DNA from: Glaciecola punicea ACAM 611
Lineage (GTDB): Bacteria > Pseudomonadota > Gammaproteobacteria > Enterobacterales > Alteromonadaceae
Assembly: GCF_000252165.1 (NCBI RefSeq)
Contig: NZ_BAET01000033.1
Coordinates: forward strand, 174,832-238,831
Direction: 5' to 3'
DNA length: 64,000 nt
Within the stretch, counting starts at the first letter, position 1. Each line of letters begins with the position of its first letter. A model generated the notes under the pieces. It was not told where the DNA came from. It saw only the letters and a list, made by a program, of their open reading frames with translations, and ran no database searches. Below, one piece after another: positions 1 to 9,295 of this stretch. A program made the position numbers and the translations under genes.

Positions 1-1
1 C

Positions 2-1939
2 GCTATTGAACAAGTTGACGTGGTGAAAGGGCCGCCTCCTGTGCTGTTTGGCAGCAGTCAGCGCAACGGCGGCTTTGTTAACTTACAATCCAAACGTGCA
101 TCCGTAAGCAAGCAAGACAGCAAAATGTCACTCTCCGCGGGCCGATGGGACAGCTACCGCGCCCAAATAGATACCTCCAAGGTCTTGGTTGACAATAAAA
201 GCGGGCTACGGCTAAGCTATGAACGCATAGACAACGGCGATTTTTATGATTTTAGCGGGTATAAAAGCGACAGCCTTTACAGCGCTTTTCGCTTAGTACC
301 CAATAGTGACAGCACATGGGATATCAACGTTGAATATTATGACGTGGAATTTACCGACAACGCCGGCATAAACCGCCCCACCCAAAACCTCATTGACAAG
401 GGCTTATATATTACTGGCCAAGGCGCTCAGGCTAATGGCAGCTTAATTCCCAGAGCAGGCTCGGTTATCTCGCCAACGGGGGAAGTGCGCATAAACCGAA
501 GCCAAGTGTTGACCGATCCAGGCAATATCAATACCGCCACAACTTTCCTAGTCCACAGTATTTACAGGCGCCAACTAAGCGATAATGCTCGACTTAAAAA
601 CACCACATATTATCAGCATCTTGAGCGTGAAAGCATCGCCCAAAATAGCTTTGTAGAAATTATTGACGCGGCTAATACCGCGCAAAACCGCACCGAATTA
701 GCTTACGACTGGCACCACAGTCAGCAAAGTATCATCGCGTTTGACGTGCGCTATAACAGCGTATTAGGCTACAGTCAGTTCACTACCGAAGCCGATGCAC
801 CAATTGATCTAACCGGACCTATTATGAATCGGCGTATCCCCCTTACTAGCGAGCAACAAGCGCGCTTGGTTGAATTACGCCCAGGGGTATTTGTATCACC
901 CGGCGGGCAATACGATATTAACGGCGACGGCGCAGGGGACTTTTCGCTCTCAGACACCACCGACTCAAGCAGTTGGCAAACAGGTTTAGCCGTGCAGCAC
1001 GACAGCCAATGGACAGATGAACTAAGCACCAGCCTAGGCTACAGGCTCGACTATTATGATGTAAAAGCCCAAGACCCCATTGCACCTCAGGGGCAAATGC
1101 CGGTATCTGACAGCATTAATGAAATATTGCAGTCTGCTCAAATTAGCGTTAGCTATGCTATTACTGCCTCGTTAACGTCGTATATTGCGGGCAGTTATAA
1201 CGAAGCCACATCAAACAGTATGGCTGGCGGCAATGTCCTTGGCAGCGACAACACCATCAACGAATTAAATTTTGCGACTAACAATAGCTTGTTTGAAGCG
1301 GGTATAAAGTATGCGCCCAGTGATAGCCATTGGTATGTAGACGGCGCATGGTTTAATCAAAGACGAAGCTTACGCAATCGCGACGGCAGCAACACAGGCG
1401 TGCGCGCAACAGGCCTAGAGCTACAAGCTTTTTATACCGCCGAGCGCTTTTGGTTTAACGCCGGGTATACCTATATAGATGCACGTTATGACAACAGCGC
1501 CACCAGCCAAGGATCGCGCCAAGTAGCTGATGCTTTTGACAACACCCGTCCTGATATTATTCAAGGCACGGGCCTTGGTTCGCCCAACTTCACCCCTTTT
1601 GCTGCGTCAAACACCCAAGTACAAGGGATCCCGCAGCAAAGCCTAGGGCTAAACGGCGGCCTTAATATTAACGAAAAATGGTCAGCAGGCTTCTCCGGTA
1701 TTTATACAAAAAGCTACCCCTTGGACTTTTTGGCTACAGTGCTGATACGCGACCAGTTTACCCTCGATCTTAATACTCGCTATCTGTTTAGCGAGCAGCT
1801 CGCCCTGCGCTTTACCCTAAACAATGTGACCAACGAAAAGAATTGGCGGCCCGTGTTTGAAGGCGGATTTTTTGGGTCAACACTGGTGTTTCCAGAGCTG
1901 CCCATTCACGGCGAAGTTAAGCTAAGCTACTCATTTTAA
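2..1939 (+). CDS. TonB-dependent outer-membrane receptor, 5' end outside window
   Basis: Outer-membrane beta-barrel receptor that would import a siderophore or other large ligand using TonB-ExbBD energy. The gene enters from outside the window, so signal peptide, TonB box and most of the plug are missing. The visible part opens with the plug motif VVKGPPPVLFG. The rest is barrel: alternating aromatic strands, a late FTLNNVTNEKNW segment typical of the last strands, and a C-terminal Phe (YSF), the usual Bam recognition end. A DINGDGAGD stretch near residue 300 resembles a calcium-binding loop. It stops 12 bases before the next gene, so it probably shares a transcript with the oxidoreductase, DUF547 and YnjBCD-like genes. 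The ligand cannot be read from sequence. Confidence 0.9.
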   Translation, partial: AIEQVDVVKGPPPVLFGSSQRNGGFVNLQSKRASVSKQDSKMSLSAGRWDSYRAQIDTSKVLVDNKSGLRLSYERIDNGDFYDFSGYKSDSLYSAFRLVPNSDSTWDINVEYYDVEFTDNAGINRPTQNLIDKGLYITGQGAQANGSLIPRAGSVISPTGEVRINRSQVLTDPGNINTATTFLVHSIYRRQLSDNARLKNTTYYQHLERESIAQNSFVEIIDAANTAQNRTELAYDWHHSQQSIIAFDVRYNSVLGYSQFTTEADAPIDLTGPIMNRRIPLTSEQQARLVELRPGVFVSPGGQYDINGDGAGDFSLSDTTDSSSWQTGLAVQHDSQWTDELSTSLGYRLDYYDVKAQDPIAPQGQMPVSDSINEILQSAQISVSYAITASLTSYIAGSYNEATSNSMAGGNVLGSDNTINELNFATNNSLFEAGIKYAPSDSHWYVDGAWFNQRRSLRNRDGSNTGVRATGLELQAFYTAERFWFNAGYTYIDARYDNSATSQGSRQVADAFDNTRPDIIQGTGLGSPNFTPFAASNTQVQGIPQQSLGLNGGLNINEKWSAGFSGIYTKSYPLDFLATVLIRDQFTLDLNTRYLFSEQLALRFTLNNVTNEKNWRPVFEGGFFGSTLVFPELPIHGEVKLSYSF

Positions 1940-1951
1940 GGAAGAGTCTAC

Positions 1952-4105
1952 GTGTATAAAAAATTAACCATTGCGGTGGTGGTAGCGGCGCTGATCGCAA
2001 GCTTCTTTTACTTCAATTTAAATACCTACCTCACCTTAGACGGCCTTAAAAACTCCATCGACGATTTCAGGCAGTGGCGCGATGCTTCGCCTGTTTTAGT
2101 CTTGGGTGGCTTCTTTTTAATATATGTGGTAGTGACAGCGCTTTCACTGCCCGGCGCCGCCATACTGACCATAACGGCAGGCGCGCTGTTTGGCTTGTTT
2201 GAAGGCTTGCTACTAGCCTCTTTTGCCTCAAGCATAGGGGCTCTTTTAGCATTTTTAGTGTCTCGTTATATATTAAGAGACACCATTAAGAAAAAGTTTC
2301 CTGAGCGCTTAACGGCAATAGACAAAGGCGTTGAAAGAGAAGGTGCGTTTTACTTATTTACACTGCGCCTAGTCCCTCTTTTTCCCTTCTTTTTAATTAA
2401 CCTACTAATGGGCCTTACGGCGATAAAGTCATGGACCTTTTACTGGGTCAGCCAACTAGGTATGCTGGCAGGTACCTTTGTGTTTGTAAACGCCGGTACC
2501 CAGCTTGCCCAGCTTAACAGCCTGCAGGGTATTTTGTCGTTCGACCTTATTTTATCCTTTGTTCTACTGGGTGTTTTTCCGCTAATAGCCAAAGCGATTA
2601 TTAACCTTATAAAAAAACGCCGCGTGTATAAAGGCTGGCATAAACCCAAAAGCTTTGACCGCAATATGATTGTGATCGGCGCGGGCGCGGGTGGTTTAGT
2701 CACCAGCTATATTGGCGCGGCGGTTAAGGCAAAAGTGACCTTAATTGAAGCAGGAGAAATGGGCGGTGATTGCTTGAATTACGGCTGTGTGCCCAGCAAA
2801 GCGCTGATTAAAAGTGCTAAAATCGTCAGCCAATTTCAAGAGGCCCAAAAATATGGACTTGATGAAACTAAGGTCAGCTTTTCATTTAAAAACGTGATGC
2901 AGCGCGTACACGATATCATTGCCGAAATAGCCCCGCATGACAGCGTTGAGCGCTACACCAATTTAGGCGTAGAAGTGCTTAAAGGCTACGCTACCTTTGT
3001 TGATCCGTGGACCGTAGACATTGCCCTAAACAACGGCAGCAAGCAACGCTTAAGCGCACGTAATATCGTTATTGCCACCGGCGCTCGTCCTTTTATACCA
3101 CCCTTACCCGGCATCGAAGATTCTGGCTATGTAACCAGTGACACCATGTGGCTTGAGTTTGCAAAGCTAGAAAATACACCTAAAAAGCTGGTTGTACTAG
3201 GCGGCGGCCCTATAGGCTGCGAACTGTCGCAGGCATTTGCACGCCTTGGCAGCGAGGTGTCTCAAATTGAGTTAGCCACGCGTATTATGTCAAAAGAGGA
3301 CACCGAGGTGTCTGCGTTTGCTAAACAAAGTTTGCGCGACAGCGGTGTAAATGTGCTAACCGAGCACGAAGCTTTGCGTTTTGAACGCCACGACGGTAAA
3401 AAATTCATTGTGGTGAAACATCAGCAACAAGAACTGTCAATAGAGTACGATGCGTTAATATGCGCCGTTGGCCGCGCCGCTCGCCTTGAAGGGTATGGTT
3501 TAGATGTACTGGGGATTGAAAGCGGTCGCACTATTAAAACTAACGCGTTTTTAGAAACCAAATACCCGAACATTTTAGCCGCCGGCGACATTGTGGGGCC
3601 CTATCAGTTTACCCACGTGGCCGCTCATCATGGCTGGTATGCGGCGGTGAATAGCTTGTTTGGCCCCTTCAAAAAATTCAAAGTAGATTACCGCGTGATC
3701 CCCTGGGTCACTTTCATCGATCCCGAAGTGGCTCGCGTAGGTATTAATGAACAAGACGCGATTGATCAAGAAATTGACTATGAGATAACGCGCTATGATT
3801 TTGAAGAGCTTGACCGCGCCATTTGTGAAAGTGCCAACAAAGGCTTCATCAAAGTCATCACACCCAAAGGCAAAGACAAAATTTTAGGCGTGACGGTTGT
3901 GTCACAGCACGCAGGCGATTTAATTGCCGAGTTCGTGCTGGCCATGAAGCACGGTTTGGGGCTACAAAAAATATTGGGCACTATTCATAGCTACCCCACG
4001 TGGGCTGAAAGCAGCAAGTTTGCGGCGGGCGAGTGGAAACGTGCGCATGCGCCTGAAAAAGTACTCAGTTTACTTGAAAAGTATCACGCGTTTAGAAGAG
4101 GATAA
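1952..4105 (+). CDS. TVP38/TMEM64 membrane domain fused to mercuric-reductase-like flavoprotein
   Basis: Two-domain protein of 717 residues. Residues 1 to about 225 are hydrophobic and match the TVP38/TMEM64 (DedA-like) membrane family. Residues about 235-717 are a class I pyridine nucleotide-disulfide oxidoreductase. Visible motifs are the FAD site VIGAGAGGLV, the redox disulfide GGDCLNYGCVPSK (Cys near 273 and 278), a second dinucleotide site VVLGGGPIGCE, the FAD closing motif AAGDIVGPYQFTH and a C-terminal HSYPTWAES resembling the catalytic His loop of mercuric reductase. No N-terminal heavy-metal domain or C-terminal Cys pair is seen, so mercury reduction is not supported. GTG start, chosen because AAGGAAG lies just upstream. 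The fusion puts a thiol redox enzyme at the inner membrane; its substrate is unknown. Confidence 0.88.
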   Translation: MYKKLTIAVVVAALIASFFYFNLNTYLTLDGLKNSIDDFRQWRDASPVLVLGGFFLIYVVVTALSLPGAAILTITAGALFGLFEGLLLASFASSIGALLAFLVSRYILRDTIKKKFPERLTAIDKGVEREGAFYLFTLRLVPLFPFFLINLLMGLTAIKSWTFYWVSQLGMLAGTFVFVNAGTQLAQLNSLQGILSFDLILSFVLLGVFPLIAKAIINLIKKRRVYKGWHKPKSFDRNMIVIGAGAGGLVTSYIGAAVKAKVTLIEAGEMGGDCLNYGCVPSKALIKSAKIVSQFQEAQKYGLDETKVSFSFKNVMQRVHDIIAEIAPHDSVERYTNLGVEVLKGYATFVDPWTVDIALNNGSKQRLSARNIVIATGARPFIPPLPGIEDSGYVTSDTMWLEFAKLENTPKKLVVLGGGPIGCELSQAFARLGSEVSQIELATRIMSKEDTEVSAFAKQSLRDSGVNVLTEHEALRFERHDGKKFIVVKHQQQELSIEYDALICAVGRAARLEGYGLDVLGIESGRTIKTNAFLETKYPNILAAGDIVGPYQFTHVAAHHGWYAAVNSLFGPFKKFKVDYRVIPWVTFIDPEVARVGINEQDAIDQEIDYEITRYDFEELDRAICESANKGFIKVITPKGKDKILGVTVVSQHAGDLIAEFVLAMKHGLGLQKILGTIHSYPTWAESSKFAAGEWKRAHAPEKVLSLLEKYHAFRRG

Positions 4106-4109
4106 TAGT

Positions 4110-4934
4110 ATGCGAATATTCATGCCAGTGTGGGTAAAACGCTATGTAGCCGCCACTGTTGTGCTACTGGCTATGTTGGCATTTTCTGCGCAAACAAAAA
4201 CACTTCACGACGACTGGTCTACGCTGCTGGCTGAGCACGTAAGCCCAACCGCGCAAAGCCACAATACAGTCGTCGACTATACCGGTTTTTTAGCCCAGCG
4301 AAGCGCGTTAAAAAACTATCTTAATGCCCTTGAACAAGTCACCCAAGCTGAATTTGCTGCATGGGATGATGCCAAACAGTTAGCATTTTTACTTAACGCC
4401 TATAATGCATGGACCGTAGAGCTTATTTTAACCGAATATCCTAATCTTGATTCTATTAAAGACTTAGGCAGCTTTTTTCGCTCACCTTGGAAAAAATCCT
4501 TTATACCTTTACTTGGCAAGGTGCTTAGCCTTGACGATATTGAGCATGACCTCATAAGAGGTGACAACAAATACCAAGAGCCGCGCATACATTTTGCGGT
4601 TAACTGCGCCAGTATAGGCTGCCCGGCCCTGCGTGAAGAAGCGTATGAAGCAAGTAAACTCGATATGCAGTTAGAACAGCAAACGCTGCGCTTTTTATCC
4701 GATAGGAGTCGCAATAACATGCAAGGGGAGGCGTTAAATTTATCGTCTATCTTTAAGTGGTACAAAAATGATTTTGAGTTAGGTTTTCGAAGTGCCAACA
4801 GCCTAGAATCGTTTGTACTGCTTTATGCAGACACTCTTGGCCTGAGCCCTGAACAGCGTGCATTATTGCAAAGTGAGCAAGTAAAAACAGATTACCTAGA
4901 TTACGATTGGCAGTTAAACGATGTAAAACGATAG
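4110..4934 (+). CDS. DUF547 exported protein
   Basis: Predicted exported protein of 274 residues with a DUF547 domain. The ATG at 4110 is preferred because GAAGAGGA precedes it and because the product then begins with a signal peptide (basic start, then a hydrophobic stretch AATVVLLAMLAFS). The conserved core includes LLNAYNAWTV, the segment RIHFAVNCASIGCPALR with two Cys, and SIFKWYKNDF, all typical of DUF547. The two core Cys suggest a thiol or metal role, but the family has no firmly established activity. It starts 4 bases after the flavoprotein stop and precedes the ABC transporter genes. The repeated pairing with a redox enzyme is suggestive only. Confidence 0.85.
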   Translation: MRIFMPVWVKRYVAATVVLLAMLAFSAQTKTLHDDWSTLLAEHVSPTAQSHNTVVDYTGFLAQRSALKNYLNALEQVTQAEFAAWDDAKQLAFLLNAYNAWTVELILTEYPNLDSIKDLGSFFRSPWKKSFIPLLGKVLSLDDIEHDLIRGDNKYQEPRIHFAVNCASIGCPALREEAYEASKLDMQLEQQTLRFLSDRSRNNMQGEALNLSSIFKWYKNDFELGFRSANSLESFVLLYADTLGLSPEQRALLQSEQVKTDYLDYDWQLNDVKR

Positions 4935-4946
4935 GCTGACAATACT

Positions 4947-6281
4947 GTGCGCGTGATGGAAAATAAGCCATCTTACCTAATCTTCATGTGGATACTGCTG
5001 TTGTTTTGTCCGCTCATTAGCGCTCAGGGCGCGCTTAAAACGCTTAAGACACTTAAAACGCTTGAGCCTCTCAAAGCCCCACTTTTAATCGACACCCAAG
5101 CAATCGACACTAAAGCAAGCGTTACCCAAACGCAGTTTACCCAGCTAGTGCAACAGGCGCGAGGCCAGAGCGTTTATTTCTATGCTTGGGGCGGCGATCC
5201 GCAGGTTAACCGCTACCTGCAGTGGGTAGCCCAGCGCGTTAACACCCTATACGCAATTAATATGCAGCACGTTAAACTCGCACAAACCAGCGACGCGGTC
5301 AGCCGAGTGCTTGCCGAGGCATCAGCGGGCAATACTACGGCAGGACAAGTTGACCTTTTATGGATAAACGGGCTTAACTTTGCCACCATGGCGCAAAACA
5401 ATTTGCTTGAAGCGCAATGGCTTGGTCTTCTTCCCAATTTTGCACTCACCAACCCCGACCAAAACCCTGCGGTAACAATGGACTTTGGTATGCCCACAAA
5501 CGGCATGGAAGCGCCTTGGGGAAAAGCCGCCCTCACCTTTTACTATGACAGCGCGCATACTTCATCACCACCTAAAACACTGCCAGCACTGTTAAGGTGG
5601 AGCAAGCTTAACCCGGGGCGTTTTACCTACGCTAAACCGCCCGATTTTTTGGGTTTAAGCTTTTTAAAATACGCTTTAATTATACTTAGCCAGCAGCAAG
5701 AACCCGCTATTCTTGCACAGCTATACGAGCCGCCTACGGCCCAAAGCCAAGCACTTGTGCTCGCGCCACTATGGCAATTTCTGGACCAACTTCACCCGTA
5801 TCTATGGCGTAAAGGACAATACTTCCTTAGCAATGGCGCCAGCATACGACGCTTAGTAGACGACAGCGAACTGACGCTAGGCTTTACATTTTCTGGGGGC
5901 GACATACCCGGCGCAGTTGAACGCTTTGAGCTGCCCCTTAGCATTAAAAGTTACGCCATGAAAGACGGAAGCTTAAGCAATGTACATTTTGTGACAATCC
6001 CCTTTAACGCTCAGCACAAAGCAGCTGCCAAAGTAGTCGCTAATTTTTTAATGAGCCCAGAAGCACAGGCAAAAAAGCAGCAGCCAAGCAATTGGGGCGA
6101 CCGCACAGTGCTAGATTTAAGCATGCTATCGCCTGAGCAGCAGTTAATGTTTCACCCTTCAAAGCGCCACCCAAGCGCTTTGCCTGCCAACAACAGCAGC
6201 CCTTCGCTGAGTGAGCCGCATCCTTCATGGAATGCGGTAATTACCACACAATGGGAAAAACGATATGGGGCTAAGCAATGA
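4947..6281 (+). CDS. YnjB-like ABC transporter solute-binding protein
   Basis: Periplasmic binding protein of about 440 residues related to E. coli YnjB, whose ligand is unknown. An N-terminal hydrophobic signal (YLIFMWILLLFCPLIS) is followed by a low-complexity KTL/KTLE stretch made by short tandem DNA repeats. The mature part contains VYFYAWGGDPQVNRYLQWV-type sequence, as in YnjB and thiamine-binding-like proteins, and APWGKAALTFYYD. Start is GTG 4947 or ATG 4956; neither has a strong ribosome site. Its stop overlaps the permease start by four bases (ATGA), indicating translational coupling. With the next two genes it forms a complete importer. Confidence 0.86.
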   Translation: MRVMENKPSYLIFMWILLLFCPLISAQGALKTLKTLKTLEPLKAPLLIDTQAIDTKASVTQTQFTQLVQQARGQSVYFYAWGGDPQVNRYLQWVAQRVNTLYAINMQHVKLAQTSDAVSRVLAEASAGNTTAGQVDLLWINGLNFATMAQNNLLEAQWLGLLPNFALTNPDQNPAVTMDFGMPTNGMEAPWGKAALTFYYDSAHTSSPPKTLPALLRWSKLNPGRFTYAKPPDFLGLSFLKYALIILSQQQEPAILAQLYEPPTAQSQALVLAPLWQFLDQLHPYLWRKGQYFLSNGASIRRLVDDSELTLGFTFSGGDIPGAVERFELPLSIKSYAMKDGSLSNVHFVTIPFNAQHKAAAKVVANFLMSPEAQAKKQQPSNWGDRTVLDLSMLSPEQQLMFHPSKRHPSALPANNSSPSLSEPHPSWNAVITTQWEKRYGAKQ

Positions 6282-7984
6282 TTATTCAGCCGTCGTTTTT
6301 CACGCGCTGGGTGAGCTTGAGCCCGCGAATACTAATAAGCCTGCTGCTAGTGCCTGTTGCTGCCGGCTTATTAGGTCTTATACTACCCGCTTTTGGTTGG
6401 CTGCCTGCGCTTGGTGAAAACACGATTAACCTACGCGGCTTTGCAGCATTTTTTCATACCCCAGGCTGGACTAATATGCTTGGCTTGAGTTTTTTTACGA
6501 GTTTTATAAGCACACTTTTTGCGGTCATCTTGAGTATCTTAATACTCGGCAATTATTTCAACTCTAGACTACTTGGCCACATACAGCGAATTTTAGGGCC
6601 TATACTCGTCATTCCACATGCGGCCGCCGCTATTGCCATTGGGTTTCTAATTGCCCCATCAGGTTTAATTATGCGACTGTTTTCGCCATGGCTAAGCGGC
6701 GCCGAATTACCGCCTGATGTGTTGTTGCCCAACGACCCTTATGGATTGAGCATCATTTTAGGGCTTACTTTAAAAGAGCTGCCATTCATTTTATTAATGG
6801 CGCTAGCCGCCATGCAGCAAAACGAAATAAAGCAGCTTATAAATAGACAATATAAGATGGCGCTTAGCCTTGGTTATTACCCTTTTACAGCCTTTTGCAA
6901 GGCCGTTTTACCGAGTCTTTATCCCTTCATGCGCCTGCCTATTTATGCCATTTTAGCCTATTCCAGTGCCAGTATAGAAATCCCGTTAATTTTAGGACCC
7001 AATTCGCCCCCGACCCTTGCGGTTGCCGTTATGCAGTGGTTTAACGATGTAGACCTAAGCCTGAGAATAAAGGCCTCGGCAGGCGCACTGATACAAATTG
7101 CGCTAACGTTAAGCGTATTATTAACGTGGCGGCTGCTAGAGCAATGTGTAAAACGATTTGGGTTTTCCACATTCACAAATGGGCGCCGACAGTATGGCGA
7201 TTTATGCTGGAAAATACTGACGCATACTACAACCTTTCTAGTGCTTTTCTTCATCGTTTTAGCGCTGCTTGGGCTTGTGCTTTGGTCTTTTGCAGGCTTT
7301 TGGCCTTTTCCAAATGCCTACCCTGACCAATTAGTCAGCCTACACTGGAACAGCGCTTTGCAGCAGCTTCCCCAAACTATTACCAACACGGTTTTAGTGG
7401 GCATTACCGCCACGGCTATTGCGCTATTTTTTACACTGTTTGCATTAGAGGCTGAGCAACAGCACCAAACCCAATTAGGCTCTGCTGCCAGCCTGATGGT
7501 TTATTTGCCCTTGCTAGTGCCTAACGTTGCCTTCTTATTTGGCATTGTATGGGTAAAAGAGCTGCTGGGTGTTAAGGCAGTATTTAGCGCCGTGGTACTG
7601 GGGCATTTATTGTTCGTTATGCCCTATATGTTTTTGTCTTTAGCGATAAGCTATCGCAAGCTCGATTTGCGCTATGCCAAGGTGGCAGCCTCTTTAGGTT
7701 GTTCACCCTTTAAGGTTTTTTACGCCGTAAAGCTGCCACAGTTACTGCCGCCTATGCTGTTTTCATGCGCGCTTGGGCTGGCTGTGAGCTTCGGTCAATA
7801 TTTGCCAACCTTGCTATTAGGCGGCGGACGCATCAATACACTAACCACAGAAGCAGTTGCTATTGCCAGTGGCGCCAGCAGACGCCTAAGCGCGGTTTAT
7901 GTCATAATACAAATACTGCTGCCTGTCGTTGGTTTTATACTCGCATGGCTCATTCCTAAACTTATTTTTCGGCCAAGGCAATAA
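6278..7984 (+). CDS. YnjC-like ABC transporter permease, two fused membrane units
   Basis: Inner-membrane permease of 568 residues, about the length of YnjC-type permeases, which carry two BPD_transp_1 units in one chain. Roughly twelve hydrophobic segments are visible. Two permease cytoplasmic loops are recognisable: one near residues 190-215 (ALSLGYYPFTAFCKAVLPSL) and one near 465-490 (VAASLGCSPFKVFYAVKLP). These are the EAA-type contacts for the ATPase. The start codon overlaps the binding-protein stop and the ATPase gene follows after 3 bases, so all three subunits should be made together. Substrate unknown; E. coli YnjBCD has likewise not been assigned. Confidence 0.87.
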   Translation: MIIQPSFFTRWVSLSPRILISLLLVPVAAGLLGLILPAFGWLPALGENTINLRGFAAFFHTPGWTNMLGLSFFTSFISTLFAVILSILILGNYFNSRLLGHIQRILGPILVIPHAAAAIAIGFLIAPSGLIMRLFSPWLSGAELPPDVLLPNDPYGLSIILGLTLKELPFILLMALAAMQQNEIKQLINRQYKMALSLGYYPFTAFCKAVLPSLYPFMRLPIYAILAYSSASIEIPLILGPNSPPTLAVAVMQWFNDVDLSLRIKASAGALIQIALTLSVLLTWRLLEQCVKRFGFSTFTNGRRQYGDLCWKILTHTTTFLVLFFIVLALLGLVLWSFAGFWPFPNAYPDQLVSLHWNSALQQLPQTITNTVLVGITATAIALFFTLFALEAEQQHQTQLGSAASLMVYLPLLVPNVAFLFGIVWVKELLGVKAVFSAVVLGHLLFVMPYMFLSLAISYRKLDLRYAKVAASLGCSPFKVFYAVKLPQLLPPMLFSCALGLAVSFGQYLPTLLLGGGRINTLTTEAVAIASGASRRLSAVYVIIQILLPVVGFILAWLIPKLIFRPRQ

Positions 7985-7987
7985 ATA

Positions 7988-8650
7988 ATGGATAACACAA
8001 GCAAGCTCTTACGCATTGAAAACTTGCAGATTTATAAAGGCGACACGCTTTTACTTAGCATAGAGGCAAGCGTGGCCGCAGGCGAAATACTGACCGTAAT
8101 GGGGCCATCGGGTAGCGGTAAATCAACCTTGTTAAGCTGGCTATCGGGCATGTTAGATCCCGCTTTTCGTGCTAGTGGTAAACTACTAGTAGGCGCTCAA
8201 GATATAACGCAAACTCCCAGTCATTTAAGACGCACCGCGCTTCTTTTTCAAGATCCGCTGTTGTTTAACCATCTAAGCGTTTCAGGCAATATTGAATTTG
8301 GCATGCAGCAGGGTAAATCAAGTAGTAAAAAGCAGCGTGTGTTAGACGCGTTGGCCTGTGTTGGCTTATCAGGAATGGAGGCACGCGCGCCTAAAACTTT
8401 ATCAGGCGGGCAGCAAGCTCGCGTTGCACTATTGCGAGTGCTGTTAAACGAACCAAGCGTGATTTTGCTAGATGAGCCTTTTAGTAAACTCGATAGCCAG
8501 CTTAGGCAGGCAACACGAGAATTAGTATTTGCGCAAATTCGCCAGCGTGGTTTGGCGGCTATATTAGTCACTCATGATCAAAGCGATGCCGATGCCGCAG
8601 GCGGTCGGGTGATTAATTTGTCAACAACAGGAGCCGATAAACAATGTTAG
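7988..8650 (+). CDS. YnjD-like ABC transporter ATPase
   Basis: Cytoplasmic ATPase of 220 residues, the usual size for YnjD. Walker A is GPSGSGKST near residue 40, the Q-loop is LLFQDPLLF, the signature is LSGGQQARVALLR, Walker B is VILLDEPF, and the H-loop is LVTHDQSDA. It is the energy subunit for the preceding permease and binding protein. The last codons overlap the start of the next gene (ATGTTAG), so the CDP-alcohol phosphatidyltransferase is part of the same unit. No regulatory domain is present after the ATPase core. Confidence 0.9.
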   Translation: MDNTSKLLRIENLQIYKGDTLLLSIEASVAAGEILTVMGPSGSGKSTLLSWLSGMLDPAFRASGKLLVGAQDITQTPSHLRRTALLFQDPLLFNHLSVSGNIEFGMQQGKSSSKKQRVLDALACVGLSGMEARAPKTLSGGQQARVALLRVLLNEPSVILLDEPFSKLDSQLRQATRELVFAQIRQRGLAAILVTHDQSDADAAGGRVINLSTTGADKQC

Positions 8651-9282
8651 ATGCTTCTATCACCCCAGTTGTAAAAGTATTATTAACGCCGCTTGTTAAA
8701 CAAATAGCAAAGACCAAGGTGACCCCTAATCAATTAAGCGTGGTGGGCTTTGCAATTGGCATGTTAGCCCTGCCTTTACTGGCCTTTCAGCACTGGTATT
8801 TAGCCTTAACGGCCATTGTAATTAATCGCATTTTAGACGGATTAGACGGGGCTCTTGCGCGTCATCAAGGTTCTAGCAGCGCCGCCGGCGGCTTTTTAGA
8901 CATTTGCTTAGACTTTCTTTTTTATGCCGCCGTGCCGGTAGGTTTTGCACTGGCCGATCCCGCCCAAAATGCCTTGCCCGCAGCCGTTTTATTAGCCGTG
9001 TTTATGGGCACTGGTTCAAGTTTTTTAGCCTTTGCAATTCCGGCTGAAAAGTATCAGCTAAGCAAGCCGCAGTTTGAATACAAGAGCTTTTATTATTTAC
9101 ATGGCTTAACCGAAGGCACGGAAACTATTTTAATCTTCGTCGCCTTTTGTATCTGGCCGCAGCATTTTTCATGGTTAGCGTATGGCTTTGCGCTTGCGGG
9201 CAGCATTACTATATTTACCCGTGTTTATGGCGGCTACTTTACGCTTCAAAAAAAGGCGGTAGAGCCTACAAACGAAGAATAA
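8644..9282 (+). CDS. YnjF-like CDP-alcohol phosphatidyltransferase
   Basis: Integral membrane enzyme of 212 residues with the CDP-alcohol phosphatidyltransferase signature: DGLDGALAR near residue 60, then eleven residues on FLDICLD, giving the metal-binding Asp residues. About six hydrophobic helices follow the family pattern. It would transfer a phosphatidyl or phospho-alcohol group from a CDP-activated donor to an alcohol acceptor, but the acceptor is unknown. E. coli has ynjF downstream of ynjBCD (with ynjE between), so the transporter-YnjF association seen here is conserved while the ynjE rhodanese gene is absent. Confidence 0.87.
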   Translation: MLDASITPVVKVLLTPLVKQIAKTKVTPNQLSVVGFAIGMLALPLLAFQHWYLALTAIVINRILDGLDGALARHQGSSSAAGGFLDICLDFLFYAAVPVGFALADPAQNALPAAVLLAVFMGTGSSFLAFAIPAEKYQLSKPQFEYKSFYYLHGLTEGTETILIFVAFCIWPQHFSWLAYGFALAGSITIFTRVYGGYFTLQKKAVEPTNEE

Positions 9283-9295
9283 CAGCGTTTATAGT

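Noticed and set aside
1952-4105. Mercury resistance gene (merA)
   Set aside because: The heavy-metal N-terminal domain and C-terminal Cys pair of MerA are missing and no other mer genes are nearby.
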